Notes under the pieces: generated by a model
The model's database searches: none
What the model saw: only the letters and a program-made list of their open reading frames with translations
Told to the model about the DNA's origin: nothing
Shown here: in pieces, positions 45,164-56,893 of the stretch
Layout of the letters: every line of letters begins with the position of its first letter
Position numbering within the stretch: the stretch's first letter is position 1
Origin: Dactylonectria macrodidyma
Lineage: Eukaryota > Ascomycota > Sordariomycetes > Hypocreales > Nectriaceae
Assembly (NCBI GenBank): GCA_020744425.1
Contig: JAGMUV010000007.1
Span: 1,302,001-1,366,000, forward strand
Direction: 5' to 3'
DNA length: 64,000 nucleotides
Program-made: the position numbers and the translations under genes

Positions 45164-47351
45164 TTACATCATCATAGCAGCAACGGCACCGAGGATCAGG
45201 GCCAGGCTAGCGCCAGTCTTGCCAGCGCTGCCGGTGGCGGGGACCTCGCTGGCGGTGCTTCCGCTGCTGGAGGTGCCAGCGGCGACGGGAGTAGTGCTGG
45301 GAGTGGTAGCAACGGGGGCGTAGACGACGGTGGGAACCTCGGCGGCCGCAGAGGAACCAGCTGCAGAAGAAGCCACAGGAGTGTTGATGACAACGGGGGT
45401 GTTGACGGCGATGGGAGTAGACTCGGCGCCGGGGGTCTCGTAGGAGACGGGGGTACCGGCGGGCGTATCGGAGGGGGCCGGGGCTGGGAAGAAGCCGGTC
45501 TTGCTGGCAGGGACGTTGGGGCCAGCATCAGGGGTAGCAGTAGAGCCCTCGTAGGTGGTGGTGATGAACTCAGTGGATAACTCGCCGACGGGGCAGTTGG
45601 TGATGGAGGCAGCGCAGCTGGTGATGGTGTAAACGTTGGTCAGGGTCTTGGTGATGGTCTCGGCGCCAGAGCCCGAGTTGGAACCGTTGCCGGACGAGCC
45701 AGATCCAGTGGTGGCGGCAGATCCCTCGCCATTGCCGGGGCAGTAGGTGGTGGTGATGTACTCGGTGGAGAGCTCGCCGACAGGGCAGTTGGTGATAGAG
45801 GCGGCACAGCTAGTGATGGTGTAGACGTTGGTCAGAGTTTGTGTGATAGTCTGAGAATCATCAGAGCCGGAGCCGGAGCCGGAGCCAGAGCTGGCAGTCT
45901 CGGTGGCTTCAGCAGCAGTGACGGGGCAGACGGTGGTGTACAGGACGACGGTTTGGGTGACGACAGAGCCAACGGGGCAGTCAGTAACCGAAGAAGGGCA
46001 GGCCGTGACGGTGCTGATCTGGGTACCGTAGACAACAGAAGTGGTCATCTGGATGCTGTCGGTAGTGGTGGCAGCAATAGAAGTATTGGCAACTCGGGTC
46101 TCGGTGGCAAAGGTCGAAGTGGCAGCAGAGGCATAAGGGGTGCTAATGACACTGGCGGACTCGGTGGTGCTGACGCCGGCAGCTGAGGTGCTAGTGGATT
46201 CCGACTTGACGGCCTTGAAGTATCGAATGTCTTGGATCTTGAAGTACGTGTTCTCAAAGGCGCTGGCCTCGGCTGAGACGTACTCGGAGCAGGTGTCGTA
46301 GCTGGTCTCGGCCTTGCAGGCCTCGGCCCAGATGTCGTCGTTGCCGACGGGGTTGCCGCAGAAGGCAATGTTGATAATGAGGGTCTGGTCGACAAAGTGG
46401 TCGTCGATGGTGCACTGGTCGTTCTTCAGGTACAGGGAGGGGGTGCCCCAGGAGTCGGTGTCAGGCTCATCCGAGTCCAGGTTGTCGGGAACGTTGGCCC
46501 ACTTCCAGGCGAAGACCTTGATGTAGGAATCGGTCCACTCAAGGGCATCTAGCAATAGTTAGTGGGTAGTTGATTGTCCATGTAGCTATCGTGACTTACA
46601 AACACCGCCATCAGAGTTACCGTAGGGGGCATCGTAGTCGTCAGCGGTGCAGCCCTCGTTCAGGTACTGATCAGGGGTGTTCTGGTAGGTGTTGTCGCAG
46701 TTGTCGGTATCGACAGTGGCGCTCTGGTTCTCGCCGTCAAGCATGCAAGTGCCAAACTCATCCGAGTCACCGGTATGGAAGGCAGGCTTGTTGTTGGTGG
46801 CCAAGTTCCAGCCCTCGATCAAGTCGATCTCGCCATCATCGGGCCAGGTATTTCCAACGGACCAGCTATCATTTTCGTTAGGAGAGCGCCACAATACACG
46901 AAGTCATATGTTTCATGTTCAACACTTACAAGGCGGGCCAAGCACCACACTTGGGCTCGGGAAGGTGAGAGAATCGGGCAATGAAGAGGCCATGGTTGAA
47001 CTCCTCCTTTGAGTGAAGTCGAACACTAGGACGTCCTGTCTCCGAGTCTAGGACGTTTGTGTAGTCGACACCAAGGTAGACCTCGTCGTTGTCGTACTTG
47101 GCGATACCGAGGCTAGTAGCCTCCTCTTGGGTTTTATATACGACATGTCCCGAGTTGGGGTCCGCATCCTGAGTTATCGATGTTAGATAGAACAAATAGG
47201 GTTACACCAAGTTCAAACGTACGCTAAAGAAATCGAAGTTGTCGAAGAAGTTAGTGGCATCGTATGTGTCGTGGAGATACCACTGCTTGGCGCTGACACT
47301 ACCAACGCAAGCCAGGGCAGCCGCGCCAACGGAAAGGAGAGAAGGAGCCAT
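45164..47351 (-). CDS. GPI-anchored GH16 glucanase (endo-1,3(4)-beta-glucanase type)
   Basis: Secreted wall enzyme of glycoside hydrolase family 16 acting on beta-glucan. Exons 47351-47223, 47168-46930, 46865-46600 and 46548-45164 give 672 residues. A signal peptide covers about residues 1-21 (ending SVSA before KQWYL). The catalytic motif is DGEIDLIEG with nucleophile Glu135 and acid/base Glu140. FWSVGNTWPDDGEI is formed across intron 2. GGVYALEWTDSYIKVFAW spans intron 3. After about residue 330 the protein is Ser/Thr-rich, with two near-identical repeats around SCAASITNCPVGELSTE and a diverged third. The C-terminus (TGASLALILGAVAAMMM) is a GPI signal. The protein should be tethered at the membrane or wall. 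Confidence 0.92.
45553..45850 (-). repeat. Internal duplication in the GH16 stalk
   Basis: Two near-identical copies (about 45739-45850 and 45553-45660) encode TLTNVYTITSCAASITNC followed by PVGELSTE and ITTTY. A third, diverged copy upstream reads STVTACPSSVTDCPVG. Each copy holds a Cys pair. Confidence 0.85.
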
Positions 47352-50300
47352 TGTTATGGAATTGATTCGTTAATATGAAGAACAAAAGAATGAAGTGAAT
47401 TGCACGAGAATGAAAATGAGGGAGTGACTAGACGTACGGTACGTCAAAGAAGCGAGCTTGAAGCTCTACAAAACGTGGATGAAAACGAGTTTTAAAAGGA
47501 ATGAGCCGCGTATACGGATGAGAAACGAAGAGTATTCTTGGACTTGCGATGCTGGGATAGGGATAGTTTTAAGCAACCTCTCGCAGGCTCCCTCCCCCTT
47601 TTGGGACTACTACATAAAGCCACCAGGAACTGGGGTCAGCAGTTAGGAGGCTGACGGCGTAGAGCGGCCTGCCCCGAGATTCCCAGGGCGGTTTGGACTA
47701 TTGGGGACAGCATACTGGGTCCAGCGGACAAGGCCATCTTGATCAAGGTCCTGTCTTCTCCGGGGAGGGCGAGAGACCCACCGAGACACCAATCAAATAG
47801 CAGAAGTAGATGCCATTCAGGGAATTCGGGGTCCAAAAACATTGGCAATAACTGGAGACGGCCGTGATTGGGAAATAGAACAGGAGGCGGTGTTTCAAGG
47901 TGACCACGGACAACGTTACAAAACGTGCCCAGGACTGCCGGGCGGGGGTCCGGTTCGGTGGTATCCACCGCGGATGTGAGGTGGATCGCGAGTAGTACGT
48001 GGAAGGAAGCTGAATGGAATGCGGTGCTGACCTGATAGCGAGTCATTGCGTCGTCCTTGTTGTTAATGTGCGTACTATTCATGTATAACATGACGAGCGA
48101 GTGGTGCTTGAAACAACACACTCCAGCCGGGGCTACTGCAGGAACTCGTCGGCCGCGCCTAAGGGAGGGGCGGGACTTGAGGCTCGAAAGTCGAAACGCA
48201 CTTTCACAGGCTAAAAGAGGCCCGGCATGGCCAAGATTAGGTGGCAGTTGGCATACAAGGGCAAGCGAACTGCTGCTGGCGCGTCGTCAGCGGCAGCCAG
48301 GAGAAGGCCCTTGGTTCGGATATTGAGAAAACATCCCGACAGGCCTCGGCGGTTATCCACCTTGAGGTAAGGTATCCGAGAAGAGCTGGTCAAAAACACA
48401 ACATCCGATTAACCTGTGTGCCTAATTAGTACGTAGTACTCAGAGCTGTGCTGTATAGGTCTGAGCTCTCGAGGATTCTCAAGATCCATGGTTGTTTATG
48501 CTTCCTTCCTTTGATGGTCAGTTTTTCTCGTTGTCTGTAAGGAGGCCTTTCCATCGGCCCCTGCGATGCGATGCAGAACGCAGGACAGTCATTTCGCTGC
48601 GCCCCGAACCCCTGCGGCCGCCAGCAGCGGATGAAACGAGGCCCGATGTTGACTGGTCGTTGATTCACCAGCATAAAGGGTCGGGATTAAAGGTTGCAAG
48701 CCATGTGGAGGTGTGGACAGATGTGGACAGATGCGGACGAGATGGATGATGTGGACGATAGATGTCGTCGTCTCCGCCTTAAACCCCTGTGATGGGGACC
48801 AAGCGGAACTGGAAGACGCAAGGGTTGTTGATAATTGGTTCATGCTGCATAGCGTGTATCAGAGCGGTAGCTTACTTTGCCTTGTCGAGGATTGTTGACT
48901 TTTGTGGTTAATGGTTCTATGTCGGAGTCGTCGTAATGTGGCGGCGTCGAGATGGAGATGGTGCATCTTCCAAGTTGGTGGCCCGTCCCTACGAATAGGG
49001 ACTGGTCGTCCCAGTGAAAACTCAGTGGGTGGAACCGCCAACCACTACAACCACGCGGACGCTGCAGGGACTCAGGGGAGCAGGCGCCAACTCATCCCCC
49101 CTGGTGGTGACGGCAACAGGGCATCAGTGTGCTGTGATTCGTCCCAAGCCAACATTGGCCTGTCACCGAGCGTCCAACCGATTGAGTTTCTCGGGCTCTT
49201 GGATGAAGCGCTAGAAGATCTCCAAGGTGCTGTAGCGCGCTCTTATTCTTAGCGTGAACATCAAGTCGGCTTCGGGAATTATTTTGTTTGATCAATTCAA
49301 TTTGCAGCAATATCCTCGAAGCCCTGACCATGACGCTTTCCATTTGAGATCAAAATTAGGCAATATGAGTACCTATGGGGCAACAACACCAAGGCGGTAC
49401 GGAAATCCAACACATCTCCAACGTAGACAACTCACAGCCTCAACTTCAACAAATGCAACCTACAAGGGTCGCTATGCGAAAACATCCGTCCAACTTCATG
49501 TGCACTGGGCCCCGACAGAACAAGTCTTTCCCCCTAGCTCCATGCGTGCCTATCTCCACAACAACCCTAATGGGTCGTCGTCATCAGACTCATCACCACT
49601 CCAGCCATCCCCAATTGCGGATACTTGACACTTCACAAAAGCATGACTTTTGCGTACATGCAAGTCGCATGCTCCATCGTACAAGCAATCAATCGAGACG
49701 ACCTAAATATGTACCTGAGGTCCCACGCAATATAAGTGACCCTTGTTACTGCTTACAGTGGACTAACCGCCGCCCTCTCTCCCGAGAAACAGAGTGATAT
49801 ACCGCGTCGAAGGATTCCACCACCTGTCGATCGGTTAGAGGTTTTGGCTCCTTGTGAGCTTATTTTTCTTCTCTGCTGATCTTCACCGCTTGAAATTGAT
49901 ATCAAAATCGGTGACTTGAGTATCTGAATCAACGTTACATTAGATGCAGTGCAATTCTCTACCCCATCCCCCCAGCCTCACCTCACTTCATCCGTCGATA
50001 CACCCGTATGCGTATCTTTGCCCACGCGTCCCCCTCCACATAATTTTTCTTCCACTAGCCAAAGCCGTCTTCGTCGCCAGTCTGGCGCTACTGGGATTAA
50101 TAACGCATGTCACTTCCACGCCGCAGATGAGCGGTATCTAGTCGTGATGTCTTCTTCAGCAATATCTTCGTCAGCGGCGTACCTTGTATCTCTTACCTGT
50201 TCACCAATAGCCCTCGTCTTAAGAGCATGTCGAACTTGATGAGTGTATATGCTTTCTCAATGGCCTCTTGTGTTCATGTCACGAGACTTAAGATCCCTAA

Positions 50301-50632
50301 TTCACAGATGCCGAGCATGTGCGACTGGTAGTAATGCCAGCACGACCATCTGCCTAAGGACTCCGTGGGTTTTCTCTCTGACCATACACGCATCAGTACC
50401 GCTCATAAGACAGTCAAGTGAACAAATAATAAATAATAAGTACAGTGCCATGTTTTCCATTAGATTGTAAAAAGTACGTATTGACAATTTCTAGCCAGGC
50501 CCTGGTCTTTTGGTTCCCCTACCTCTCCAGCCCCCCGAACGCCTTCGCAGTTCGCAGGCTTACATTTTCCTCCATCTCTGGTTATTTCTGGCTTGATTGT
50601 ACATAGTCTACCTAATTTGTTCAAAATTGAAG
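47352..50632. other. Gene-free stretch
   Basis: Promoter of the GH16 gene at the left, otherwise no supported gene in 3.3 kb. Open frames on both strands overlap and have no domain. No clear repeats or transposon ends were recognised. Confidence 0.45.
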
Positions 50633-50995
50633 CTACTTCAACACGTTCTTCCTGTTATGGGCGACCTTCCCCGCTTTCTGGATGCAATCAGGGCACCCCT
50701 TTGGCGACACATAGCCTGTCAAATATTGTGTGTTTTTCTCGCATTCTTTGCCCTCTTTGTGTGGCGTACATTCGTCTGTCGTCTTCGACGGCTGACCGAC
50801 GATCGCGCCGCATTGCCAGCAGCGGTCTCTAGATTCGATGATGTCACACATCTTCTCGGTATATGTTGTTAGTCCGCAATAGGAATATCGTCTGGTTGAA
50901 TTTTGTCGTATCTTGCTTAATAGTAAGACTGGAGAGAGATCAATGTGTGTGAGTTCAAGCTTGAGAAAATCAACAGTGTCCACGACATGCGACAT
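50633..50995 (-). CDS. Possible small Cys-rich protein
   Basis: An ATG-started frame of 120 residues. Its second half has an ordered Cys pattern: YCGLTTYTEKMC, CWQCG, CTPHKEGKEC and CPDC. This looks like a small zinc-binding module, of the same general kind as the protein at 10168 (which ends with CEDC), though the two are not clearly homologous. The first 35 residues look unlike the rest and may be leader or intron read-through. An alternative start is the internal Met before CDII. Real status is uncertain; it could also be a decayed gene. Confidence 0.3.
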   Translation of the reverse strand: MSHVVDTVDFLKLELTHIDLSPVLLLSKIRQNSTRRYSYCGLTTYTEKMCDIIESRDRCWQCGAIVGQPSKTTDECTPHKEGKECEKNTQYLTGYVSPKGCPDCIQKAGKVAHNRKNVLK

Positions 50996-51456
50996 ATACT
51001 TATAGAAATGAACCGTCCTGGATTCAGCCCCATCTAACGGAGTTTGCGTGTCATGTTCACTACTTTACTCAGAGTGTAAATCAGACTTCGGTAGAACAAC
51101 CCTGAATGTGTGTGCCAACCCTGAGGCTAGCCTCCAACAACAACATACGGGATCCTGCGAGTCAGCGAACAGACTCGCACTATTCCTTCCCAAAAGGCTC
51201 ATCTTTCTTGGGCAACATGATTCACCGCTTCTTGAGTAGCCTTGGTTTTATTTACGACACGATTGGCGAATTATACTAACAGGCCCCTCCCCATTCTATC
51301 CATATAAAACCTGAGATGCAACTCGTCACTTCTCAGGATATCACTTTCAAGTCTACATTACGCGTAAATCTCTTTGTTTGTTCCAGATCCAGTGCTGCTT
51401 ATAAACTAAAGACACATGATTTCAGGCTCTCATGCCTTCATTAACATGATTCATCA
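50996..51456. other. Intergenic stretch
   Basis: This is 3' flank of FMT1 and 5' flank of the possible small Cys-rich gene. Nothing else was seen. Confidence 0.5.
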
Positions 51457-52740
51457 TCAGGAGTGAGCAAATGACCTGAATACGACGGCAGCATCGCGAT
51501 CAGGCTTGCCCTCTTCCTTGACTCGCTTCACTCGGATGCACTCGGCATTAGCGAGTCTTAGCAGACAGCTTCCGTCACCAAGGTCCAACGCCACTTTTTC
51601 ATGTCGTGAATCCTCTGAGTCCAGTCCCAGGTTCTGGACAAAGAACAACGCCACGCCATCCGTGGTGGCAAAATCATATGGAACTGCCTCAGCGTCCTGG
51701 ATGATGAGTCGCCTGACATCCCCTTTCTTATTGACTGCGCGTGTCCACACTGATCCAAGAACCCGAGTCCTGCGGGCAAAATCCTCCGTCCTCCATTGGG
51801 CCCAGTCCACCTGCCCATCAGCCTTGTTGACTTTTGGGGCATGCACCAGTTCCCCGCCATGGGATTCTTTGACTTTCCATCCTGCTGGCTGATGAGGGGG
51901 GAGGTAGAGGCCATCACGTAAGCCCTGCACCAGCATTTGAGCTCCTACGGGAGCCAGTTGGCTGGTCAATTCCTGGACCGTTGATCCGGGCGGTATTAGT
52001 ATTCCCGGCTCTGGTGTTTGGGCCAGAATAATACCATGGTCAAATGCCCTGTCATCCAGTGTCTGTAATGAGATTCCGGTGTACTGGTGACCCCGCAAGA
52101 TGGCGTGATGTATTGGCGCCGGACCACGAAGACTGTCTATGTGAGCTCATCGAATCTTTGACAGTGGCATGAGTGGATGAAACTCACTCGGGCAACAGGG
52201 ACGGGTGCACGTTGAGGCCTCCATACTTGGCTGATCTCAGAATCCTAGGAGGAACAAAGAGCCCGAATGAAACGGCAATCACAAGATTTGTCGCTTCCGG
52301 TAGCTGTGTTGAGCGTCAGTCCTGGGCGATGGAAGATCGATCTCATCTTCACCTGTCGAAACACTCACCTCCCATTTCGTAAAGGTATCTCGTTGGTGAG
52401 TCGCCAAGCCCAATTCTTCTGCCAAAATTTTGCATGGCACTGCCGGCGATGATCAGTTCAGTGGCTAGACAGCCGCAGGCCTTTGTTGCTCACCTTCACG
52501 AATGTCTTTGTAGCCTCTACCTGCCCGTTTCGGTGGCAAAACCATGACATCCAACGAATCTATCAGGTCCTTGTTTCGAATCTTTTCTTCATAAACAGCC
52601 TTGAGTGATGCACAGCTGAATTCATCTGAGCCGCAGAACAATATTCGCAGGGGGTCTGTTGTTGTTGTTGACAGACATCGGCGCCGAGGATAAATCCCTA
52701 GGCCAACAAGCAACCTGGGTCCGAAAACAGCTCGCAACAT
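51457..52740 (-). CDS. FMT1: Mitochondrial methionyl-tRNA formyltransferase
   Basis: Formylates initiator Met-tRNA from 10-formyl-tetrahydrofolate for mitochondrial translation. Four exons, 52740-52494, 52439-52369, 52303-52188 and 52132-51457, give 369 residues. The N-terminus (MLRAVFGPRLLVGLG, then RRRCLST) is a mitochondrial presequence. The formyltransferase fold begins LRILFCGSDEFSCASLKAV. It continues VVLPPKR-type loop, then VIAVSFGLFVPPRIL. NVHPSLLPDLRGPAPIHHAI is the conserved active-site loop and is completed across intron 3. TGISLQTLDDRAFDHGIILA follows. The C-terminal tRNA-binding domain starts near VNKADGQVDWAQW. Where bacterial enzymes have SLLPRWRGAAP, this one has an Asp after the Pro. 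Confidence 0.92.
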
Positions 52741-53696
52741 CGCAATGACTCAAGCTCGCGATCCGGATTCATTTGATATTTCAATGAGGAAAATCGAGTG
52801 TCTTCGACGACTTAGCTATCTCAGAGTCGAGGTCATGAGTTTCTGCAACGACTGATGCTCAGATTAAAGCGATGTCGCGTTTGGTGCATTACTGCTTAGA
52901 TGCATTTTGGGTGACTGCCCAAATGGACCTGACCAGGCTCGTGGGCAAGACGCTGATGTGATGCAATTCGACGCCAATGTTATTTCTTTTTGATAACTCC
53001 ATAGTCTAGTTCGAAGCTCAAGTGTCCTCTTGCTGCTCCAACTGCACGTGTGTCGGTCGCAACGTCCAATTGATGTCCACAACTAACCCCAATCAAGCTC
53101 AAATGTGTCCTTGTCAATACCATCTGGCTATTAACAAAAAGGTCATGTAATCTTGAGCGCGTCACAAACTCCACGGTCGCTCTCAATGCGATGACGAGCA
53201 GCGGGAGCCATAATAATTACATGATGCAATAGTAGAGTCTCATCTGTATGGTTGACTAGATTTACCCTGTACACACGAAGCCTACTAAGCCCCTTGTGGG
53301 ATCGACGACGAAACAAAATACCAGTAGATATCCTGGGCTAAAAGGATTATCTAGTTTGAGGGTTGTTTTCAATGGGGATTCGGAGTTGGAAAGCGTGTTC
53401 GAAGTACGGCGATGACATCTTAGTGACACATCAAACTCATGGGATGGCGCTTATTGGGTTGTCATGCAATGCACTGCGTGCTATTGCAGAAGATATTATT
53501 TTCTCGATTATTCACCAGGAGATAAAAACAAGCTTTCGTCTGGATTCCTGACAAGGCCACCCCCCTGTGTTCCAAGGCCGGAGATACCAGTATGATCGAC
53601 TCATGAAACGCGGCTCGAAGCTTAGGTCTGAGGATGAGGCAGCGTCGTAATGGCGCGCGCCAACGGGCCTTGCCAGATCCGACGAACCCTTGCAGT
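52741..53696. other. Intergenic stretch
   Basis: This is promoter of FMT1 and 3' flank of SFM1. No domain-bearing frame was seen. Confidence 0.5.
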
Positions 53697-54529
53697 CTAG
53701 AATAGATCGTTGACGGCCTTGTCAGCGTCTTTCTGGATTAATTCCACCATGCCCTGCCATGCGTGGTCAGTACTAAATCATCCACACACGAGTGGGATGG
53801 CCTTTTTACCTTGGGCATGATTGGCTTTCCGTCTTCAGTCTTGACATAGCGGAAGGGCATTTCGGTGCTCTCATGCTCGTTGAATTTGAGCTCTGGGAAG
53901 TCCACGTAGGGCACCTGGTCAAGCGCGACTAACTGCTGTGAGTGAACCTGTGAAGCCTCGCTAGGCATTGAGAGACGAACCCTTGTCTTGGACCACAATG
54001 CGCGTAACTCGCACAGCGGTGTCAGTGGTCATCTGCTTCGGCCCTAACCTGCGGCCCTCAAATCCTTTCTTCCTCAGCTCAGAGGTCCTGTCTAGCAGTT
54101 GCATGTCAGCGAATGGTGAGACGGGGAGTTGTCATTGACACCCACCCCGAGGAGGATCATCGCCTATCAAACACTTTAGTTACGGCCCCTGCCTCGCCAA
54201 GGATAACATCACATACCCAAAATCCCCCCAAACAAGAAAGCATCGAATGTCTCCCCGTCCTCGGGTGACAGATCCTTGGCAGCCGCCGGGTCAAGGAGAC
54301 ATACACGCGACTTCTGCCCGGCGTAAAGCTCCTCCACGCCTCGATGCTCCGCCTTGAATGCTGGGTTGCTGGCGAGGTCTGCCGGAACCTGGAACGTGGG
54401 AGGCAGGCTGGACAGGATAAAAGAGCCCCCTGTAGCCTGTGTCTCGGAGGCGATAGCCAGGTACTCAAGCTCTGACCAGGGTCCCAGCTCGGGGTCGAGA
54501 TGCTCGACAATGAAAGTCTTGCCAGCCAT
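53697..54529 (-). CDS. SFM1: SPOUT protein arginine methyltransferase Sfm1 homolog
   Basis: SPOUT-fold methyltransferase; the yeast member methylates one Arg of ribosomal protein Rps3. Five exons, 54529-54217, 54163-54146, 54091-53981, 53928-53810 and 53753-53697, give 205 residues. Exon 2 is only 18 bases and supplies GDDPPR of the conserved stretch FGGILGDDPPRDRTSELRKK. The N-terminus FIVEHLDPELGPWSELEYLA is typical. LGPKQMTTDTAVRVTRIVVQ is the SAM-binding knot region. PYVDFPELKFNEHESTEMPF and RYV are the family's C-terminal signature, followed by GMVELIQKDADKAVNDLF. All introns are GT-AG and short. The start ATG (CACAATGG) is preferred over one 6 codons upstream. Confidence 0.9.
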
Positions 54530-55514
54530 TGTGATTTTTCCGTCCAAGGTTCAGGAAACTGGGAAAAACCATACGCGGAGCGGATTGTGGCGTCGGGCAC
54601 GGGGTCTGTATCAGGGACGAACCTGCAAGCCGATCAATAGACGGGTTTTGTATGAGAGAGGCGACTTGACATAGAATAATGCTCTGTACTTATTTCAAGG
54701 ATCAGGTACTTGCCTACCCTACCTTACCTAATCACGCACTGAAGTAAATTGCATTAATAAAGCTTAATATATTTTACTACACTAGCTATTAAGCTAGATT
54801 TTCTTATAATAAATATCGTAAATAATATAATTAATTCTAAATTAGATTTAATTTATTAAATAAATATTTATTATAATAAATATTTTTTTTAAAAAAAGTT
54901 ATATTTATGTATTTAACTTAAAACAGAGAGTTTTTAGCTTATATACAGTAAGTAATCTTTATAGATCACTCTTCTAGTAAAAAAAGGCATGTTAAAAGTG
55001 GTGAAGCTGTGCTATCCTAAACCACCACCTCCCTCAAATGTTTATTATTATTGAACGCATACAGCAAACCAGTTGTCCCAGTGTACCTGTAGTGAGCCAA
55101 TTTGAAGGAAGTGGCAATCGCTATCCAGGTTCCCGCTCATGAACACCTCTCGTTATGTCTTAACCTTAGATACCTACTTGGGTTTGCAAATTCTCTTTCT
55201 GGGACAGGACAGATGGATGGACAATGAGATGCTGTTGTAGATGTTGAAAGAGTGCATGGGAGACACATACACGCGGGCCTATTGTTTGAGAGTTATCGTT
55301 TATTTTTCTCCTCTCTTTCATACATGTGAATCTTACAGAACCACTCCCTCCAAGTTTATGTTCAATCTTGCGTCACGTCGTTGCCGGATTCTAGGCAAAA
55401 TCCTAGGCATACTCTGTACAGTCGTGCATATGTGACGGCGATGGACTTTCGTTCACCCCTCGCCGTCACCCGCTATTTGTCCCCTTTCCCCTACCTAATG
55501 AGTTGCTGTGCGCT
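54530..55514. other. Intergenic stretch with AT-rich island
   Basis: SFM1 promoter at the left, then an AT-rich island (54745-54962), then ordinary DNA that is 3' flank of the SDH assembly factor gene. No gene was seen. Confidence 0.55.
54745..54962. repeat. AT-rich island, possible RIP-decayed relic
   Basis: About 220 bases are almost pure A/T and rich in TA steps (TATAATAAATATTT, TTAATTTATTAAATAAATA), in sharp contrast to the GC-rich surroundings. There is no open frame. The composition fits an old repeat mutated by RIP, or simple AT expansion. Confidence 0.6.
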
Positions 55515-56242
55515 CTACCGAGAGTCCAACTCAGGCATGAACTGCATTCCTGTACCCTCGCCGTCGACGCTGCGACTCCGCACGTGTTCGCGGATCATGC
55601 CGAGTATCTCACTATCCTTCCACCGCGCGGGCACGGGTCGGTACGCGGGCTTGAAATTGCCTACTGTCTGCGCCCACTCACCCGTGGGCGGGTGGCGCGT
55701 GACTTGGTCGCTGGCGGGCTTCGCGTCGGGCGCGGCTGTGGACGGGTTCGTGGAAGACAGCTCCTCTTTCTGCGTGGCCCAGTAGTAGATGTCCCAGTCG
55801 TTCTCGTCGAGTAGCAAGTCGTACTGATCTAGTAGCGCGGGCGAGAGCGTGGGCAGGTGCTTGGAGGCGAAGGTGGAGAGAAGAAGGTCGGATTCTAAGG
55901 TGCCGCGCTTGCGAGACTGGTCTGTGTTGAAAAGAAGTCAGTTTGTTGGTCTATCAGAAGCAGCCAGACGTAGTCGACAAATGCCCGACGTCATCATCGT
56001 GGGGGAGGGGTCAAGAACATACAGACAAGGCGGGCTCGCTTCGTGGCGTCGTCTTCACCTACTCGGCGTAGCGGCTCAATCTTGAACTTGGCGCCTTGCA
56101 GCTCGCCGACGCCGAGCTCAGCATCGTCAGCGGGGGTAGCAGCAGCACGACGGGCAGTTGTCGAGAGCGGACGGAGAGGCACGGCGAAAAATCGGCAGGC
56201 CGCGGCGGGGCGTCGGAGAACTCGCGAGGCGATGGATGTCAT
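55515..56242 (-). CDS. SDH5: Succinate dehydrogenase assembly factor 2, mitochondrial
   Basis: Matrix protein that helps attach FAD to the succinate dehydrogenase flavoprotein. Two exons, 56242-56023 and 55921-55515, give 208 residues. The presequence is basic and Ala-rich ([20 protein letters not shown]). The SdhE-type fold lies at about residues 68-130: [20 protein letters not shown], formed across the intron (donor GTATGT, acceptor ACACAG), then [20 protein letters not shown] and WDIYYWATQ. The RGxxE motif (RGTLE) is the conserved contact with the flavoprotein. The C-terminal half is longer than in yeast and Pro-rich. The start ATG is at 56242; an in-frame ATG 28 codons upstream is unlikely because it would precede the presequence. 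Confidence 0.93.
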
Positions 56243-56454
56243 GGTTTTTAAGAGGCGAGGGGCAATAGGAGGGCGTGATGAAGTTGTCCAATGGCCGACG
56301 TGACGTTTCTGAATGTGACTGGGCACAATGGGCTGTCAATGTTGAGAGATGTGGAAGAGCGGCTAAGTGAGGTTGTCATTGATGTTTAGAAATCTGGGGC
56401 ACCTAGAACCGAGGCTCTTGATGAAAATTATGTAGTATCTACCTGAAGTAAAAT

Positions 56455-56645
56455 CAGTAATAATAATATTATTATAGAAATATATAACATAAATTTAAAG
56501 AATATAAATATAATATATTTAAAAATAGCTTTTTAAAAAAAAATTTTTTTTTATATATATAATAAATATAAGTTTATTTAAAAAAGAAAAAAAAAGTTAT
56601 AAAGATTTTTTTTAAAAAAAAAAAAATAATACTTTCTTTTGTAGC
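56455..56645. repeat. Second AT-rich island
   Basis: About 190 bases of nearly pure A/T with TA-rich words and long A and T runs. It shares short words with the island at 54745 (AATAAATAT, AAAAAAGTTATA). Confidence 0.6.
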
Positions 56646-56868
56646 TTGAATTAGTTATGCTAAAGGTTTTAACCTAAGAGGGCGCATTATTTCTACTAAA
56701 TATCTTAGCACCCATTTCAGTGCGAGAGACACTGCTGACCGGGTCCTATTCAGCGCCTGTTCCCGGCAACAACACAGCGCCACAGCGCCACACATTCCCT
56801 GCACGGGCCGGACTGGGGCCCTGCGACGGCTCCGTTCCCCATGTCTCCAGGGAATCTTCTGCCTCTTA

Positions 56869-56893
56869 CCCCCCCCCCCCCCCCCCCCCCCCC
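56869..56893. repeat. Poly-C tract, 25 bases
   Basis: An uninterrupted run of 25 C lies about 310 bases upstream of the KEX1 start codon, between CTCTTA and GTAAGC. Confidence 0.95.

Noticed and set aside
49944..50239. Overlapping plus-strand frames of 65-96 codons
   Set aside because: Two frames of similar length cover the same C-rich DNA, neither with a domain or a good start context.
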